Of a stretch of DNA of 64,000 nt, positions 40,685-51,079 are shown piece after piece. The position numbers and the translations under genes were made by a program. Source of the DNA: Halodesulfovibrio aestuarii DSM 17919 = ATCC 29578 (GTDB taxonomy: Bacteria > Desulfobacterota > Desulfovibrionia > Desulfovibrionales > Desulfovibrionaceae); assembly GCF_000384815.1 (NCBI RefSeq), contig NZ_ARQF01000020.1, forward strand, positions 434,001-498,000. The letters run 5' to 3'. The notes below the pieces were generated by a model, which saw only the letters and a list, made by a program, of their open reading frames with translations, searched no databases and was not told the DNA's origin. Positions within the stretch are counted from its first letter, which is position 1. Every line of letters begins with the position of its first letter.

Positions 40685-42322
40685 TTACTTTTCATGTTTG
40701 TAATAAGGCACGTTTTCAGGAGCCAACGGAGTGTTACCAAGGATAATATCTGCAGCTTTTTCTGCAATCATCATAACCGGAGCATAGATGTTACCGTTGG
40801 TAACATACGGCATGACAGAGGCGTCTACCACACGCAGTCCTTCCACGCCATGCACACGTAATTCAGAATCGGTAACAGCCATGTCATGGGTACCCATGGC
40901 GCATGTGCAACTCGGGTGGTATGCGGATTCGCCTTCGTTAGCCACGAAGTCGAGAATTTCCTCGTCGGTCTGCGCCTGTTCCCCCGGAGCCAGTTCCTTA
41001 CCTCTAAATTCATCAAACGCTGACTGGGTCATAATTTCACGAGTTTTGCGGATAGCTTCAACCCATTCACGCTTTTCCTGCTCAGTAGAGAGGTAATTAA
41101 AGAGGATGCTTGGATGTTCATTCGCATTAGTGGACTTGATCTTTACATGACCGCGTACATCTGTGTTCATCGGACCAACATGAACCTGATATCCATGTCC
41201 CTCATTAGGGGCCGAACCGTCATAGCGAATGGCGATAGGCAAGAAATGGTACTGGATATTAGGGTACTCAACTTGATCGTTGCCGCGAATAAATCCACCT
41301 GCTTCGAAATGGTTGGTCGCTGCTGCGCCTTTTCCGTTAATGAGCCAATTCAAACCGATAGCAGGCTGATTGTACCACTTAAGCGCAGGGTACATGCTGA
41401 CCGGTTTCTTACATGCATACTGAACATAAAGCTCAAGATGATCCTGAAGATTTTCGCCAACACCAGGAAGATCCTGCACCACATTAATTCCTAAAGCGGA
41501 TAATTCAGAACCATTACCCACACCGGAGAGCTGGAGCAACTGAGGAGAGTTGATGGCACCGCCGCAGGAAATAATCTCACCTGCGTAAGCCTTGTGGGTG
41601 CTATTGCCGCGAGTGTACTCCACACCAACAGCCCGCTTGCCTTCAAATATAATACGCGTGGTCATGGCTTTGCATTTTACTGTCAGGTTCTCGCGATCCT
41701 TGACCGGATGGATATATGCACGAGCGGCATTCCAGCGACGTCCCTTATGCGTATTACGATCGAACTTACCGAATCCTTCCTGCTTATAGCCGTTGACATC
41801 CTTGGTCACAGGATAGCCTGCCTGCTGAACTGCACTGAAGAATGCATTGAAGAGCGGGTTGTCGCATTCCGGTTCTGTTAGATAGAGCGGCCCCACTGCG
41901 CCCTGATATTCATCAGCTCCGGCAGTACGGCATTCAAATCGTTTAAAGTATGGCAGACAGTGTGCGTAAGACCAGTTCTCAAGTCCGTCTTCCTTGCTCC
42001 ACTTTTCATAATCCATCGCGTTGCCACGAATGTAGATCATGCCGTTAATGCAGCTGGACCCGCCAAGAACCTTGCCGCGTGGCTGGTAGATACGACGGTT
42101 GTTCATGTGCGGTTCCGGCTCGGATTCGTACCACCAATTGTAGGTTTTGCCTGCTAACGGATACGTCAATGCGGCTGGCATATGAATTCTAAAATCAAGC
42201 TTAAAATCCGGAAGACCGGCTTCCAAAACAAGAACCTTATTTTTAGGGTTGGCGCTTAAACGGTTTGCCAAAACAGAACCTGCGGAACCACCACCAACGA
42301 TTATATAATCATATGTTTTCAT
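40685..42322 (-). CDS. betA: Choline dehydrogenase (GMC oxidoreductase)
   Basis: A 545-residue FAD enzyme that oxidises choline to betaine aldehyde, usually membrane-associated and feeding electrons to quinone. The N-terminal FAD motif is YIIVGGGSAGSVLANRLS. GMC signatures GKVLGGSSCINGMIY and GAINSPQLLQLSGVG follow, and the active-site His is in YHPSCTCAMG. It starts 21 bases after the GntR regulator gene and is co-transcribed with betB. Confidence 0.93.
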   Translation of the reverse strand: MKTYDYIIVGGGSAGSVLANRLSANPKNKVLVLEAGLPDFKLDFRIHMPAALTYPLAGKTYNWWYESEPEPHMNNRRIYQPRGKVLGGSSCINGMIYIRGNAMDYEKWSKEDGLENWSYAHCLPYFKRFECRTAGADEYQGAVGPLYLTEPECDNPLFNAFFSAVQQAGYPVTKDVNGYKQEGFGKFDRNTHKGRRWNAARAYIHPVKDRENLTVKCKAMTTRIIFEGKRAVGVEYTRGNSTHKAYAGEIISCGGAINSPQLLQLSGVGNGSELSALGINVVQDLPGVGENLQDHLELYVQYACKKPVSMYPALKWYNQPAIGLNWLINGKGAAATNHFEAGGFIRGNDQVEYPNIQYHFLPIAIRYDGSAPNEGHGYQVHVGPMNTDVRGHVKIKSTNANEHPSILFNYLSTEQEKREWVEAIRKTREIMTQSAFDEFRGKELAPGEQAQTDEEILDFVANEGESAYHPSCTCAMGTHDMAVTDSELRVHGVEGLRVVDASVMPYVTNGNIYAPVMMIAEKAADIILGNTPLAPENVPYYKHEK

Positions 42323-42343
42323 AATTACTCTCTCTCTTATTTG

Positions 42344-43126
42344 TTACTGTTCATCTTCTTGAAGAAATGGGGCATCCGGCTCATTGGTCAGAGCGGCATT
42401 CTCGTCGATACACTGGCGCAAAAGCACATAGTGGTGCCCGACGAACGCCAATGCGCGCATAAGTTCACCTTTTGCGATGGCTCGGGCAGTGTCACTCCAG
42501 TTGGCTGCGGCCTTCTCACGAAAAACCTTATTATCATACAGAGCATAGTCGTAAGAGCTAAAGCCCCTTTGGATGGCGTGCATCACCCACTCAAAGAGTG
42601 GATTACGCCCCATACGTGCAAGCATGATATTTAACTGCCTATCAAGTTCACTTATCGCGATTAAGTCTGGCTCAGTTTCTTTAAGCATTGCCTCCAACCG
42701 GAAAGCTTCCTTCATCAGGTCGTCTCTTTCTCTTTGAGAAGCATGTGCGATAACGAGCTGCGTGATAGTCCGGTCCAGTACTTCACGAAACTCGATGAGC
42801 TTTTCTGGTTCCACCGGATGCTGTTTGAGGAATAACGCAAGAGATTCTGAGACATTATCAACCTCAATCCGCCGTATATAAGCTCCACCTTTGGAGCCTT
42901 TCTTGACCTCAAGGAGACCTTTTTGTTTCAGAACCTTGATGGCTTCACGTATGACTCCACGTCCGGTACCGAACTGTGATTGCATCTCCCTTTCACTGGG
43001 AAGACGCTCTCCTGGAGATAGACGTCCATCTACGATAGCCGCTTCAATCTGTAAGGCTACTTCCTCGCTGGCACGCCCGGCCTGTACAGGAATAAAAAGA
43101 GAAGGAGGATCATTAAAAATGGTCAA
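42344..43126 (-). CDS. GntR/FadR-family regulator of the choline genes
   Basis: 260 residues. The N-terminal winged helix-turn-helix shows GERLPSEREMQSQFGTGRGVIREAIKVLKQKGLLEVKKG. The C-terminal FCD-type helical domain (about 100-235) binds a small effector, often a metabolite of the pathway. The start appears to be a TTG at 43126, with AGGT 7 bases upstream inside an operator-like palindrome; no ATG is available near a sensible N-terminus. Choline operons usually have the TetR regulator BetI instead. It is the first gene of the minus-strand cluster, so it is probably autoregulated. Confidence 0.85.
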   Translation of the reverse strand: MTIFNDPPSLFIPVQAGRASEEVALQIEAAIVDGRLSPGERLPSEREMQSQFGTGRGVIREAIKVLKQKGLLEVKKGSKGGAYIRRIEVDNVSESLALFLKQHPVEPEKLIEFREVLDRTITQLVIAHASQRERDDLMKEAFRLEAMLKETEPDLIAISELDRQLNIMLARMGRNPLFEWVMHAIQRGFSSYDYALYDNKVFREKAAANWSDTARAIAKGELMRALAFVGHHYVLLRQCIDENAALTNEPDAPFLQEDEQ

Positions 43127-43202
43127 TGGTACTACCTATAATGCTTTTTTTTTAAAAATTATTGTCTAATTTTGTATTTTATCGTCATTTGGTAGTACCA
43201 TT
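43125..43202. promoter_or_regulatory. Paired operator sites for the GntR regulator
   Basis: AATGGTACTACC at 43125-43136 and its exact reverse complement GGTAGTACCATT at 43191-43202 lie 54 bases apart. Each has the GGT-N3-ACC core typical of FadR-family operators. The left site overlaps the TTG start of the regulator gene. The region between is very AT-rich and presumably contains the promoter. Confidence 0.6.
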
Positions 43203-43338
43203 CTACGCAGATTTTTCATAATCCGTCAAGGAGGGGTGGGCAAACAGCAGACCAACTCATTATTGTAACTTACAATTTTATCAGCAGTGCCACTCTTTGA
43301 CGTTTCTGATAAGACAACAATACCAAACCATTAAACAC

Positions 43339-43372
43339 AAAAAAGCTCCTACACTTTCGTGTAAGAGCTTAC
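43339..43372 (-). terminator. Terminator of the GGDEF-EAL gene
   Basis: On the minus strand AAGCTC-TTACAC pairs with GTGTA-GGAGCTT around GAAA, followed by six T residues. About 210 bases without a recognised gene separate it from the stop of the GGDEF-EAL gene. Confidence 0.75.
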
Positions 43373-43583
43373 TTTGCTTTTGATGACCAAAATGAATTTG
43401 AAGACCTGCTTTTATGACAAAGGCTAATTCAAAAAATACCTATCCCGTTTGCTCGATTCACCTACACGTCACGAGAACCAGATTCACTCCAGATTCGCTG
43501 AAGATTTTTATTTTTAACTGGTACTACGCTCTCTCCCGCATCATGGGAGAGAAATCTATTATACCCGCAGGATGTCTTTTAGA

Positions 43584-46500
43584 TTACACGACTTCTCGCT
43601 GAGGGCTATCTTGAAAACCGTCACTCTGAAAAGTCCTAATCCAAGCCAAAGCCTCTTCCTCAGGAAGTGGAGGTGCATAATAGTAACCTTGGATTCGAAC
43701 ACACTTATGTTTTACCAAAAACTCTTGCTGTTCCAAAGTTTCAACACCTTCCGCCACAACCCCAAGGCCAAGGTTATTGGCAAGACCGATTATGGACCTC
43801 ACTAAAGAAGCGGCACCGGGATCGTCTACTCCCAAGTCCTTAATGAAACTACGATCAATCTTTAACGTCCGAATTGGTAATGTTCTAAGATAACTGAGTG
43901 AAGAATATCCGGTTCCAAAATCATCTAAAGAGAAACTTACGCCATACTCACGCAATGCTTTTATAGTGCTGAGAGAACGTGTTACATCATACATAAGAGT
44001 TGTTTCTGTGATTTCGATAGTCAAGTGATCAGCAGGAAAGCCTGTTTGTTCCAATATCTCCACCACACGTTCAACAATATCCTTCTGATGCAAAAGCCGA
44101 GTGGAAAAATTCACTGAAACACGAATATCCAAATTCTGTTGATGCCAGATTTTACCTGCTCGACATGAGTTTTCCAAGACCCACATATCCAATTGGGAAA
44201 TGAGTCCTGTATCCTCGGCAACAGGAATAAAATCAGCCGGAGAGACAAGCGTACCATCCGGCTTCTGCCATCGAACGAGAGCCTCAACACCGAAAACTGT
44301 TTCCATTTCGAGATCAATTTGAGGCTGAAAATACACAACAAATTGATTAAACGCCAAAGCTTCGCGTAACTCAGATTCAAGATGCAACTTCTGACGCACT
44401 CCTTTATCCATTTCGTCAGAAAAAACAGCGTACGTATTCTTCCCCATATCTTTTGCACGATACATCGCTATGTCGGCATTCTTTATCAACTCGTCAGGAG
44501 TTATTCCGTCATTGGGATATGTCACTACCCCAACAGTCAAACCTGTATACAATGCCTTACCGCGAATTTGGATTGGCTTTTCAAAAAGCGAAATAATTTT
44601 TTGAGCATTAAGCACAAGTTCATCTACTGTTGAAATGTTCTCAACAACAATAACAAACTCATCACCGCCGAAGCGGGCAACAATATCTTGTTCCTGAACT
44701 GCCGCTTGCAATCTGTCGGCAACATGGACCAGAAGCTGATCACCAAGAGAATGACCAAACGTATCATTAATATGCTTAAAACGATCCATATCAAGCATTA
44801 ATACCCCAGTAAGCATCCCAGTCCGGTCTGAGTTCTTGAATGACTCTAGAAGTCTTTCCTCAAGAAACGTTCTGTTCGGCAATCGGGTTAAGGGGTCGTG
44901 GTTAGCCTGAAATACCAGTTTTGTCTCAGCGGCTTTCTGTTCGGAAATATCAACCATGGAAACAACATATTCACTACTTTCTGGGAGCCGTGCCACCGTA
45001 ACCATAACGTCACGGCTCTCTCCATCTTTTCTAACCACCTTGCTTTCATACCTTTTCGGTGCAGATGCAGGATCGACACGTCGTGCGCGATGAATTTTCC
45101 GTACTTGAGGAAGACTCTGTGGATCAATAATTTTCGACCACATTATGCCGGCCTCTAATTCACTAAGCTCATACCCAAGCAACTTGGCGCACTCAGGGTT
45201 CACAAAAACCACCGAAGAATCATCTGCCAAAATGGCTGTGGCTGTTCCCGTATTCATAAACAACGCTTGATATCGCTCTTTCGAAACACGCAGTTCTCTT
45301 TGTGTTTTTTCAAGTTCACTCAAGTCCACGAAGGACTCCAGCAGCATTGTTTTTCCGTCTTTTTCAAGCTTTCGTACTGACTTAAAAATCGGAATATGAT
45401 TACCCTCAGAATCAACAATCCGGCATGTTCTTTTATAGCCGTTTTTATGCTGAGTCATAATAGGACAATTATCTGTTTTATCAGGACAAATAAATCCCTT
45501 ACAGCTTTTACCAATAATGCTTTCCCGATCCACCTTTAAAATGCTTAAGGCAAAATGATTTGCATCAACAATAATACGGCGTTCAGGATCAACCATTACA
45601 ATACCGACTCCAAGACTATCTAACGCTTCAGTAAGAAATTTCTTTTGCCTGCCAATAGACTGACGCATCTCACTAATAACATTTGCAAGATCGGTAAGCT
45701 CGTCTGCACCATCCAGAAAAATAGCTGTTTCACTCGGTTGACCTTCAGCTAACACAACTCGTTCACGAAGAGTTTTTAACCGCCAAAGAATGTGTTTTTC
45801 CAGAACATATATGATGAACGAGGCTAGAATTGCTCCCACAATTAACAACAAAATAAGGGTAAAAACCGTTGTTTTGTCACCAAGTTTACTCACATTTCTT
45901 GGGGAATTAATTAAAAGCTGGAAGGCATCATGCCCGAGGTAATCCGAAAAAAACAATTTCGACTGAATATAGTCTTTAGAATACGCAAAGCTAACAGGAA
46001 CATTGTTTTTGTGAAGAGTAGGCGGCAAAGTTGGCTCAGGAACCTTCAAAGAAAAGTCGACTCCCGTTGCAGTGACAAGCGATTTTCGGAGCGCATTATC
46101 GAAAGGTTTGCCCATTACGAATACCCCGTTAATCGGACCAGTAAATTTACTGGTAAGAATAGGGTGTGCAACAAACAAAAAAAGCTTTCCCGACAGGTTA
46201 ATAATCCCCTTATGAATAGTTCTGATTGTAGGCACTGACAACAAAGGGGAATCTGGTTTAAAATGCGCTAACAACTTAGGAGATGGTTCTACAAGCTTCT
46301 TATGTTGAGAATCATAGCTGCGGGCATATATCGCCTTTCCTTCTTTATCAAAAAAAAGAATAAAGCTAAGCCCGAAGTTTGCAAAACTCTCTTTCGTTAA
46401 GTTTGAAGAAATATATTCATCATTTGCATCAAGAACAAAACCATACGTATCATCCCAGCAAGCCCAATCGATCACATACGATGCCAATTTTTCAAACTCG

Positions 46501-46682
46501 TTCGTCACCGATTCGCGAACCCGCTCAACATCGTTTCTAGCCAAATCATCTTCTATAGACTGAAATCCTTGCATTATTACATAACGCGAAGAATATGCTG
46601 TCATATACAATGTTATTGTAAAAGCTATAAAAAGAAGCGTGAAAATTCGAGATCGAATTGTCGAAAAAAAAGCATGTTGCAT
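43584..46682 (-). CDS. CHASE4-PAS-GGDEF-EAL cyclic-di-GMP signalling protein
   Basis: 1032 residues. The N-terminal membrane segment (about 12-32) is followed by a periplasmic CHASE4 sensor with SYVIDWACWDDTYGFV, then a second membrane segment (about 278-300). A linker and two PAS domains come next (about 345-450 and 465-590); the first PAS has two Cys-containing stretches (SCKGFICPDKTDNC). The GGDEF domain has an intact RFGGDEFVIV and the EAL domain an intact VEALVRW with DDFGTGYSSL, so both synthesis and breakdown of cyclic-di-GMP are possible. It stands alone; the signal is unknown. Confidence 0.92.
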   Translation of the reverse strand: MQHAFFSTIRSRIFTLLFIAFTITLYMTAYSSRYVIMQGFQSIEDDLARNDVERVRESVTNEFEKLASYVIDWACWDDTYGFVLDANDEYISSNLTKESFANFGLSFILFFDKEGKAIYARSYDSQHKKLVEPSPKLLAHFKPDSPLLSVPTIRTIHKGIINLSGKLFLFVAHPILTSKFTGPINGVFVMGKPFDNALRKSLVTATGVDFSLKVPEPTLPPTLHKNNVPVSFAYSKDYIQSKLFFSDYLGHDAFQLLINSPRNVSKLGDKTTVFTLILLLIVGAILASFIIYVLEKHILWRLKTLRERVVLAEGQPSETAIFLDGADELTDLANVISEMRQSIGRQKKFLTEALDSLGVGIVMVDPERRIIVDANHFALSILKVDRESIIGKSCKGFICPDKTDNCPIMTQHKNGYKRTCRIVDSEGNHIPIFKSVRKLEKDGKTMLLESFVDLSELEKTQRELRVSKERYQALFMNTGTATAILADDSSVVFVNPECAKLLGYELSELEAGIMWSKIIDPQSLPQVRKIHRARRVDPASAPKRYESKVVRKDGESRDVMVTVARLPESSEYVVSMVDISEQKAAETKLVFQANHDPLTRLPNRTFLEERLLESFKNSDRTGMLTGVLMLDMDRFKHINDTFGHSLGDQLLVHVADRLQAAVQEQDIVARFGGDEFVIVVENISTVDELVLNAQKIISLFEKPIQIRGKALYTGLTVGVVTYPNDGITPDELIKNADIAMYRAKDMGKNTYAVFSDEMDKGVRQKLHLESELREALAFNQFVVYFQPQIDLEMETVFGVEALVRWQKPDGTLVSPADFIPVAEDTGLISQLDMWVLENSCRAGKIWHQQNLDIRVSVNFSTRLLHQKDIVERVVEILEQTGFPADHLTIEITETTLMYDVTRSLSTIKALREYGVSFSLDDFGTGYSSLSYLRTLPIRTLKIDRSFIKDLGVDDPGAASLVRSIIGLANNLGLGVVAEGVETLEQQEFLVKHKCVRIQGYYYAPPLPEEEALAWIRTFQSDGFQDSPQREVV

Positions 46683-47585
46683 ATCAGTCCTACGCAGTTC
46701 GGTGGCTTTTAAAATAAACTATGAGCTGTCCGGAGTAACTATTCACAGCTCAAATACCGCCTTCTGCGGCCAAAATAGATTTCAAATTGTGCAAATCGAG
46801 CCCTGCTCATGCTAAAAAGTAATTTATCAACGATGTCAGTATCGTAATGCAATCACATGCACGTTGGTAAGTCTCACACGGGGGGTACTCTTAATTTTGC
46901 ACTGGCTTAGTTAACTATAATTTGAACTACATTTTTGCAGTATTCATTATGAAATGTAGTAGTGTTATTAGACAACTAGAAAGCATACTACATTTTTCTA
47001 CATAACAAATGCTTAAAGCCAGAATACGGTTACTATAATGTATAATAAAATTTTTCAATCAATGTTGGCTATGGCAATTAAATGTAAAAAGGCACAGAAA
47101 GACTTTTTAACTGGATGTGGCTGTGCAAATAAAATTCAAAATACTAAAAACGATACCTTTTCAAATACACTTAATAGGACAATCTCTAGTTAGTCCTGCC
47201 CCCAACATTTACAATTTCAAAACAATGCCCCCCCACGGCCAACCTGCAAATCAAATAAACATGACCAGATTGTAAGCGGACATCAATACTATTTTATTCT
47301 GTTAAGTGCAGCCTGCTACCAAAGTTAACTACTGAATCATTCGTTTTCCCAGATATAAAACAACTGCCTCATGAGTCTGATACAACCTTTGACCACTTTT
47401 TCGTCGTAGGGTCGGTTTAAGCTTTCTCCTGAATGAAATAAAAGTAGCACAAACAGTTAACTGTTATCTTTTACCGTACTAGTATTCATTATCTCAACAA
47501 TCTTCACCCGATCGTTCAGGCTGTAGACATCTGATAGTTTAATACTTTTTCAACAAACTTATTTTCTCTTAACTATGGGGAAGTA
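46683..47585. other. 0.9-kb intergenic region
   Basis: No gene is recognised. The repeated word ACTACATTT occurs at 46926-46934 and 46987-46995, with its complement AAATGTAGT at 46952-46960, and could be an operator array. The promoter of the P-type ATPase gene must lie near the right end. Confidence 0.4.
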
Positions 47586-50285
47586 ATGGAAACTTTGCTT
47601 GACAAACATTGGCACTATTTAGACGGAGAGGAAGTGGCTCAACTTCTCGATGTACCACCCTCAAAAGGGTTGGACAAATTTGAAGTAGAACATCGCCTGT
47701 CCCACTTTGGCGAAAATGTTATTTCAGTCAAAAAAAGTAAAACAAGTCTGGAGAGATTTCTTCTCCAATTTCATCAGCCCCTCGTTTATATTTTGATTGC
47801 AGCAGGTATGGTGACTGCTTTTTTGGGAGAATGGGTTGACTCTCTCGTGATCCTTGGTGTTGTCCTTATTAATGCTTTAGTCGGCCATTTTCAGGAATCC
47901 AAAGCAGTGAAAGCTCTTGATTCTTTGTCCTCGAGCATGAATACCGAAGCCACAGTATTAAGGGCGGGAGAATCACTGAGGGTTCCTGCAGCACTAATCG
48001 TTCCCGGTGACATCGTGATTCTTAAATCTGGTGACAAGGTTCCCGCCGACATCAGACTTCTTTCAACCAAGGAGCTGCGAATTGATGAGTCAATGTTAAC
48101 AGGCGAATCTCTTCCGGCAGACAAAAATTCCTCGTCTCTCCCGAAAGAAACCATACTGGCTGAAAGGCACTGTATAGGATATGCCGGAACGTTAGTCAGT
48201 TTCGGACAAGGCACTGGTGTTGTTACAGCAACTGGTAACAACACTGAGATTGGACTCATCTCCGGCCTCATAGACACAGCAGACGAGCTTGCTACTCCAT
48301 TGACCCGAAAGATTACACAATTCAGTCACATACTCTTGATCGCTATACTCGTCACGGCCAGCACTTCTTTCGTATTCGGTATATTACGCTCACAACCTGT
48401 GAATGACATGTTTATGGCTGCAGTTGCTCTTGCTGTAGGAGCTATACCTGAAGGTTTACCAGCTGCTATAACCATTATTCTGGCCCTTGGCGTATCACGG
48501 ATGGCTGAGCGCAAAGCAATCATTCGCAAACTTCCTGCCGTTGAAACACTTGGTGGCACCACTGTCATCTGTTCAGATAAAACTGGAACACTCACTGAAA
48601 ACCAAATGACGGTTCAAGAAATTAGAAGCGGCAATCTAGCATACACTGTTTCCGGAACCGGATACGGTAAAGAAGGAACCATTATAGCCCCTGAAAACAG
48701 TAACACTGCTCCTGATGCAAACATCGCTCTCCGCGAATGTGTACGAGCAGGATTGTTATGCAACGACGCTAAGATACTTCATAAGAAAGAGCGGAACATT
48801 GTTGAAGGAGACCCTACCGAAGGTGCTTTAATAATCTCAGCAGAAAAGTTCGGTCTGAATCACGAAGAAGAGAAAAAACGTTTCAGACGTATTGATGAAC
48901 TGCCTTTTGAATCTGAAAGGCAATTCATGGCCACTCTTCATGAACATGACCACTCCCGAGTCATTTACCTTAAAGGAGCTGTGGAAAAAGTACTTGAATG
49001 TTGTACGGAGAGCATGCTTCCTTCTGGAGAAACTACCCTTCTGGACAAAGAAGCGATCACATCAGCGCAACATGAAATAGCATCAAAGGGTCTCAGAGTG
49101 CTGGCCTTTGCATGCAAGCACGCATCGTCAGATGCAACCATCGATCAAACTAATATATGCGTAGAAATGACGTTCCTCGGTCTACAGGGAATGATTGACC
49201 CCCCAAGAGAAGAAGCAATGTCTGCTGTAGCAGCGTGTCAGGAGGCAGGGGTAAAAGTTAAAATGATAACTGGAGACCACGCCTTAACAGCCGAAGCTAT
49301 CGGAAAAAAACTCGGACTGCGTGGCAGTGCCTGCAATGTTGGTGACGACTGTCGGGTTATGACGGGAAAAGAAATCGCCGAGCTCTGTGATGATGAACTT
49401 ACTCAACAAGTTGAGGACATACCTATTTTTGCCAGAGTCTCGCCAGAACAAAAGCTTAGACTTGTCATGGCACTGCAATCGAATGGAGAAGTCTGTGCGA
49501 TGACCGGTGACGGTGTAAACGATGCCCCCGCACTAAAACAAGCAGACATTGGCATCGCCATGGGAATAACTGGGACCGAGGTAGCAAAAGAAGCTGCAGA
49601 TATGGTACTGACTGACGATAACTTCGCATCAATTGAAGCAGCCGTAGAAGAAGGACGAGGGGTTTTTGCCAACCTCTTAAAATTCATCGCATGGACGCTT
49701 CCAACAAATGCCGGTGAGGGACTTGTCATTCTTACGGCAATACTATTCGGAGCAACTTTCCCAATTCTGCCACTTCAGATTCTGTGGATCAACATGACTA
49801 CTGCAATGTGTCTCGGAATGATGCTCGCCTTTGAACCTAAAGAACCGGGGATTATGCAGAAGCCTCCTCGTAATCCGAACCATCCCATTTTGGACAAGGT
49901 AATCCTGCGTAGAATTGGTATTGTCAGCGTCTTACTGCTTTTGAGTGCACTGGGGCTTTTTGAATGGGAATTAAGTAATGGCGCACCTGTCGGGAAAGCC
50001 CGCACTATAGCCGTTAATGTCTTCGTTGTGATTGAAGCCTTTTATTTATTTAACGCCAGGTCGTTCTCCCGTTCTCCATTTGAACTAGGACTGACAACAA
50101 ATCTTTGGGCAATTGGCGGAGCTGCTTTTATGATGGGCTTGCAGCTGTTATTTACTTATGCCCCCTTCATGAACAACATATTTGCGACTGCCCCGATAGA
50201 TTTACTCGACTGGGGAAAAATATTGGTTTGCGGTCTTATTTCCTTTAGCCTTGTAGAATTTGATAAAAAGCGGCGACCACAATAG
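47586..50285 (+). CDS. P2-type cation-transporting ATPase
   Basis: An 899-residue membrane pump. The cation ATPase N domain (about 5-75) is followed by the actuator motif TGES at 172-175, PEGLP at 288-292 in the ion-binding membrane helix, the phosphorylation site Asp331 in SDKTGT, and the hinge TGDGVND at 640-646. The PEGLP motif and overall length place it with calcium, sodium or potassium P2 pumps rather than heavy-metal P1B ATPases, which would have CPC. The ion cannot be fixed from sequence. GGGGAAG precedes the ATG. It stands alone. Confidence 0.88.
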   Translation: METLLDKHWHYLDGEEVAQLLDVPPSKGLDKFEVEHRLSHFGENVISVKKSKTSLERFLLQFHQPLVYILIAAGMVTAFLGEWVDSLVILGVVLINALVGHFQESKAVKALDSLSSSMNTEATVLRAGESLRVPAALIVPGDIVILKSGDKVPADIRLLSTKELRIDESMLTGESLPADKNSSSLPKETILAERHCIGYAGTLVSFGQGTGVVTATGNNTEIGLISGLIDTADELATPLTRKITQFSHILLIAILVTASTSFVFGILRSQPVNDMFMAAVALAVGAIPEGLPAAITIILALGVSRMAERKAIIRKLPAVETLGGTTVICSDKTGTLTENQMTVQEIRSGNLAYTVSGTGYGKEGTIIAPENSNTAPDANIALRECVRAGLLCNDAKILHKKERNIVEGDPTEGALIISAEKFGLNHEEEKKRFRRIDELPFESERQFMATLHEHDHSRVIYLKGAVEKVLECCTESMLPSGETTLLDKEAITSAQHEIASKGLRVLAFACKHASSDATIDQTNICVEMTFLGLQGMIDPPREEAMSAVAACQEAGVKVKMITGDHALTAEAIGKKLGLRGSACNVGDDCRVMTGKEIAELCDDELTQQVEDIPIFARVSPEQKLRLVMALQSNGEVCAMTGDGVNDAPALKQADIGIAMGITGTEVAKEAADMVLTDDNFASIEAAVEEGRGVFANLLKFIAWTLPTNAGEGLVILTAILFGATFPILPLQILWINMTTAMCLGMMLAFEPKEPGIMQKPPRNPNHPILDKVILRRIGIVSVLLLLSALGLFEWELSNGAPVGKARTIAVNVFVVIEAFYLFNARSFSRSPFELGLTTNLWAIGGAAFMMGLQLLFTYAPFMNNIFATAPIDLLDWGKILVCGLISFSLVEFDKKRRPQ

Positions 50286-50334
50286 TAAGGTAAATAATTT
50301 TACATAATTCTATTATTCGTGTGGCTTTTAGCCC

Positions 50335-50356
50335 AAAAAAAAGCACCTACCGGTGC
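50335..50356 (-). terminator. Minus-strand terminator left of the island
   Basis: GCACC pairs with GGTGC across TACC; on the minus strand eight T residues follow. It lies behind decayed minus-strand sequence (50375-50562) rather than an intact gene. Confidence 0.55.
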
Positions 50357-50374
50357 AACAATGAAACATTATAT

Positions 50375-50562
50375 TTAAAAAACTTTCTTGGATTCAACTC
50401 GCCAGTGTAACATCAACCGTACTACTTCTTCAGAAGCATAATATCTCAGCCCGCTACGCAGATGCTGATTCAAATCTTTCGTCATAAATTCAGGCTATTA
50501 GAACGTCGATAACCATGCTCTGTGACCTGTTTTACAGCTTCAACGTTAAATTTATCCGTATC
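50375..50562 (-). pseudogene. Decayed IS3-type OrfA fragment and following debris
   Basis: Minus-strand translation of about 50500-50562 gives DTDKFNVEAVKQVTEHGYR, the start of an IS3-family OrfA (normally followed by a helix-turn-helix), after which the frame is lost. Directly after it, 50375-50485 encodes a 36-codon frame ending in LMLHWRVESKKVF that I do not recognise. Neither is a working gene. Confidence 0.5.
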
Positions 50563-50757
50563 CCCCCTGTCGATCATCGTATCCACTTACAGTTACAACC
50601 CAAAACTCAAGAGTGTTTACGCAACTGGCGGCGATTCACTCTACATCAGCTATACCACCTTAGACGCTCTTGATCATAACCATTACATTCCAACATGTTA
50701 CAATAAAAACTATACAGTTTCCCTATTATAACAAGTGCCAAAAATGAACTATTCTTT

Positions 50758-50950
50758 AGCTGAACGCGATGAATACTACATTTTCTTTTGCGGTGATGAA
50801 TATACCACTCTGCTTACGGCTTTTCGCCACTATTAATTTCTTTCCGCTTGCCCGTTCGTAAATGAAATATGGGCGTCCAAAAGAAATCGCGTTTTTGGGC
50901 CACGAATATACACGGTGCATACACCGCTGTGGTTGTCGGATTGAACATTA
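50758..50950 (+). repeat. Imperfect direct repeat, left copy (outside the att site)
   Basis: About 193 bases from AGCTGAACGCGATGAATACT to TTGAACATTA, very similar to 57207-57400 with scattered substitutions. The other copy lies inside the island, so this marks related DNA on both sides of the left att site. Confidence 0.85.
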
Positions 50951-51051
50951 TCCGGGAACAATGGTAAGCATAACGAGGATAGGAACGATGCAAGTGCAGC
51001 CTAAAAATAAAAATTCAAAAACTTACACTTTGCGGGAGAGAATAATAAAAA

Positions 51052-51079
51052 AAGCACTTACATGTGCATGTAAGTGCTT
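51052..51079 (-). terminator. Terminator copy at the left end
   Basis: AAGCACTTACATG pairs with CATGTAAGTGCTT around a 2-base loop; T run on the minus strand. It is identical to the terminator after tRNA-Glu at 61746-61773 and shows that the original downstream end of the tRNA gene lies here. Confidence 0.8.

Noticed and set aside
43414-43602. 62-codon frame overlapping the end of the GGDEF-EAL gene
   Set aside because: No ribosome binding site, overlaps a certain gene on the other strand and shows no protein features.
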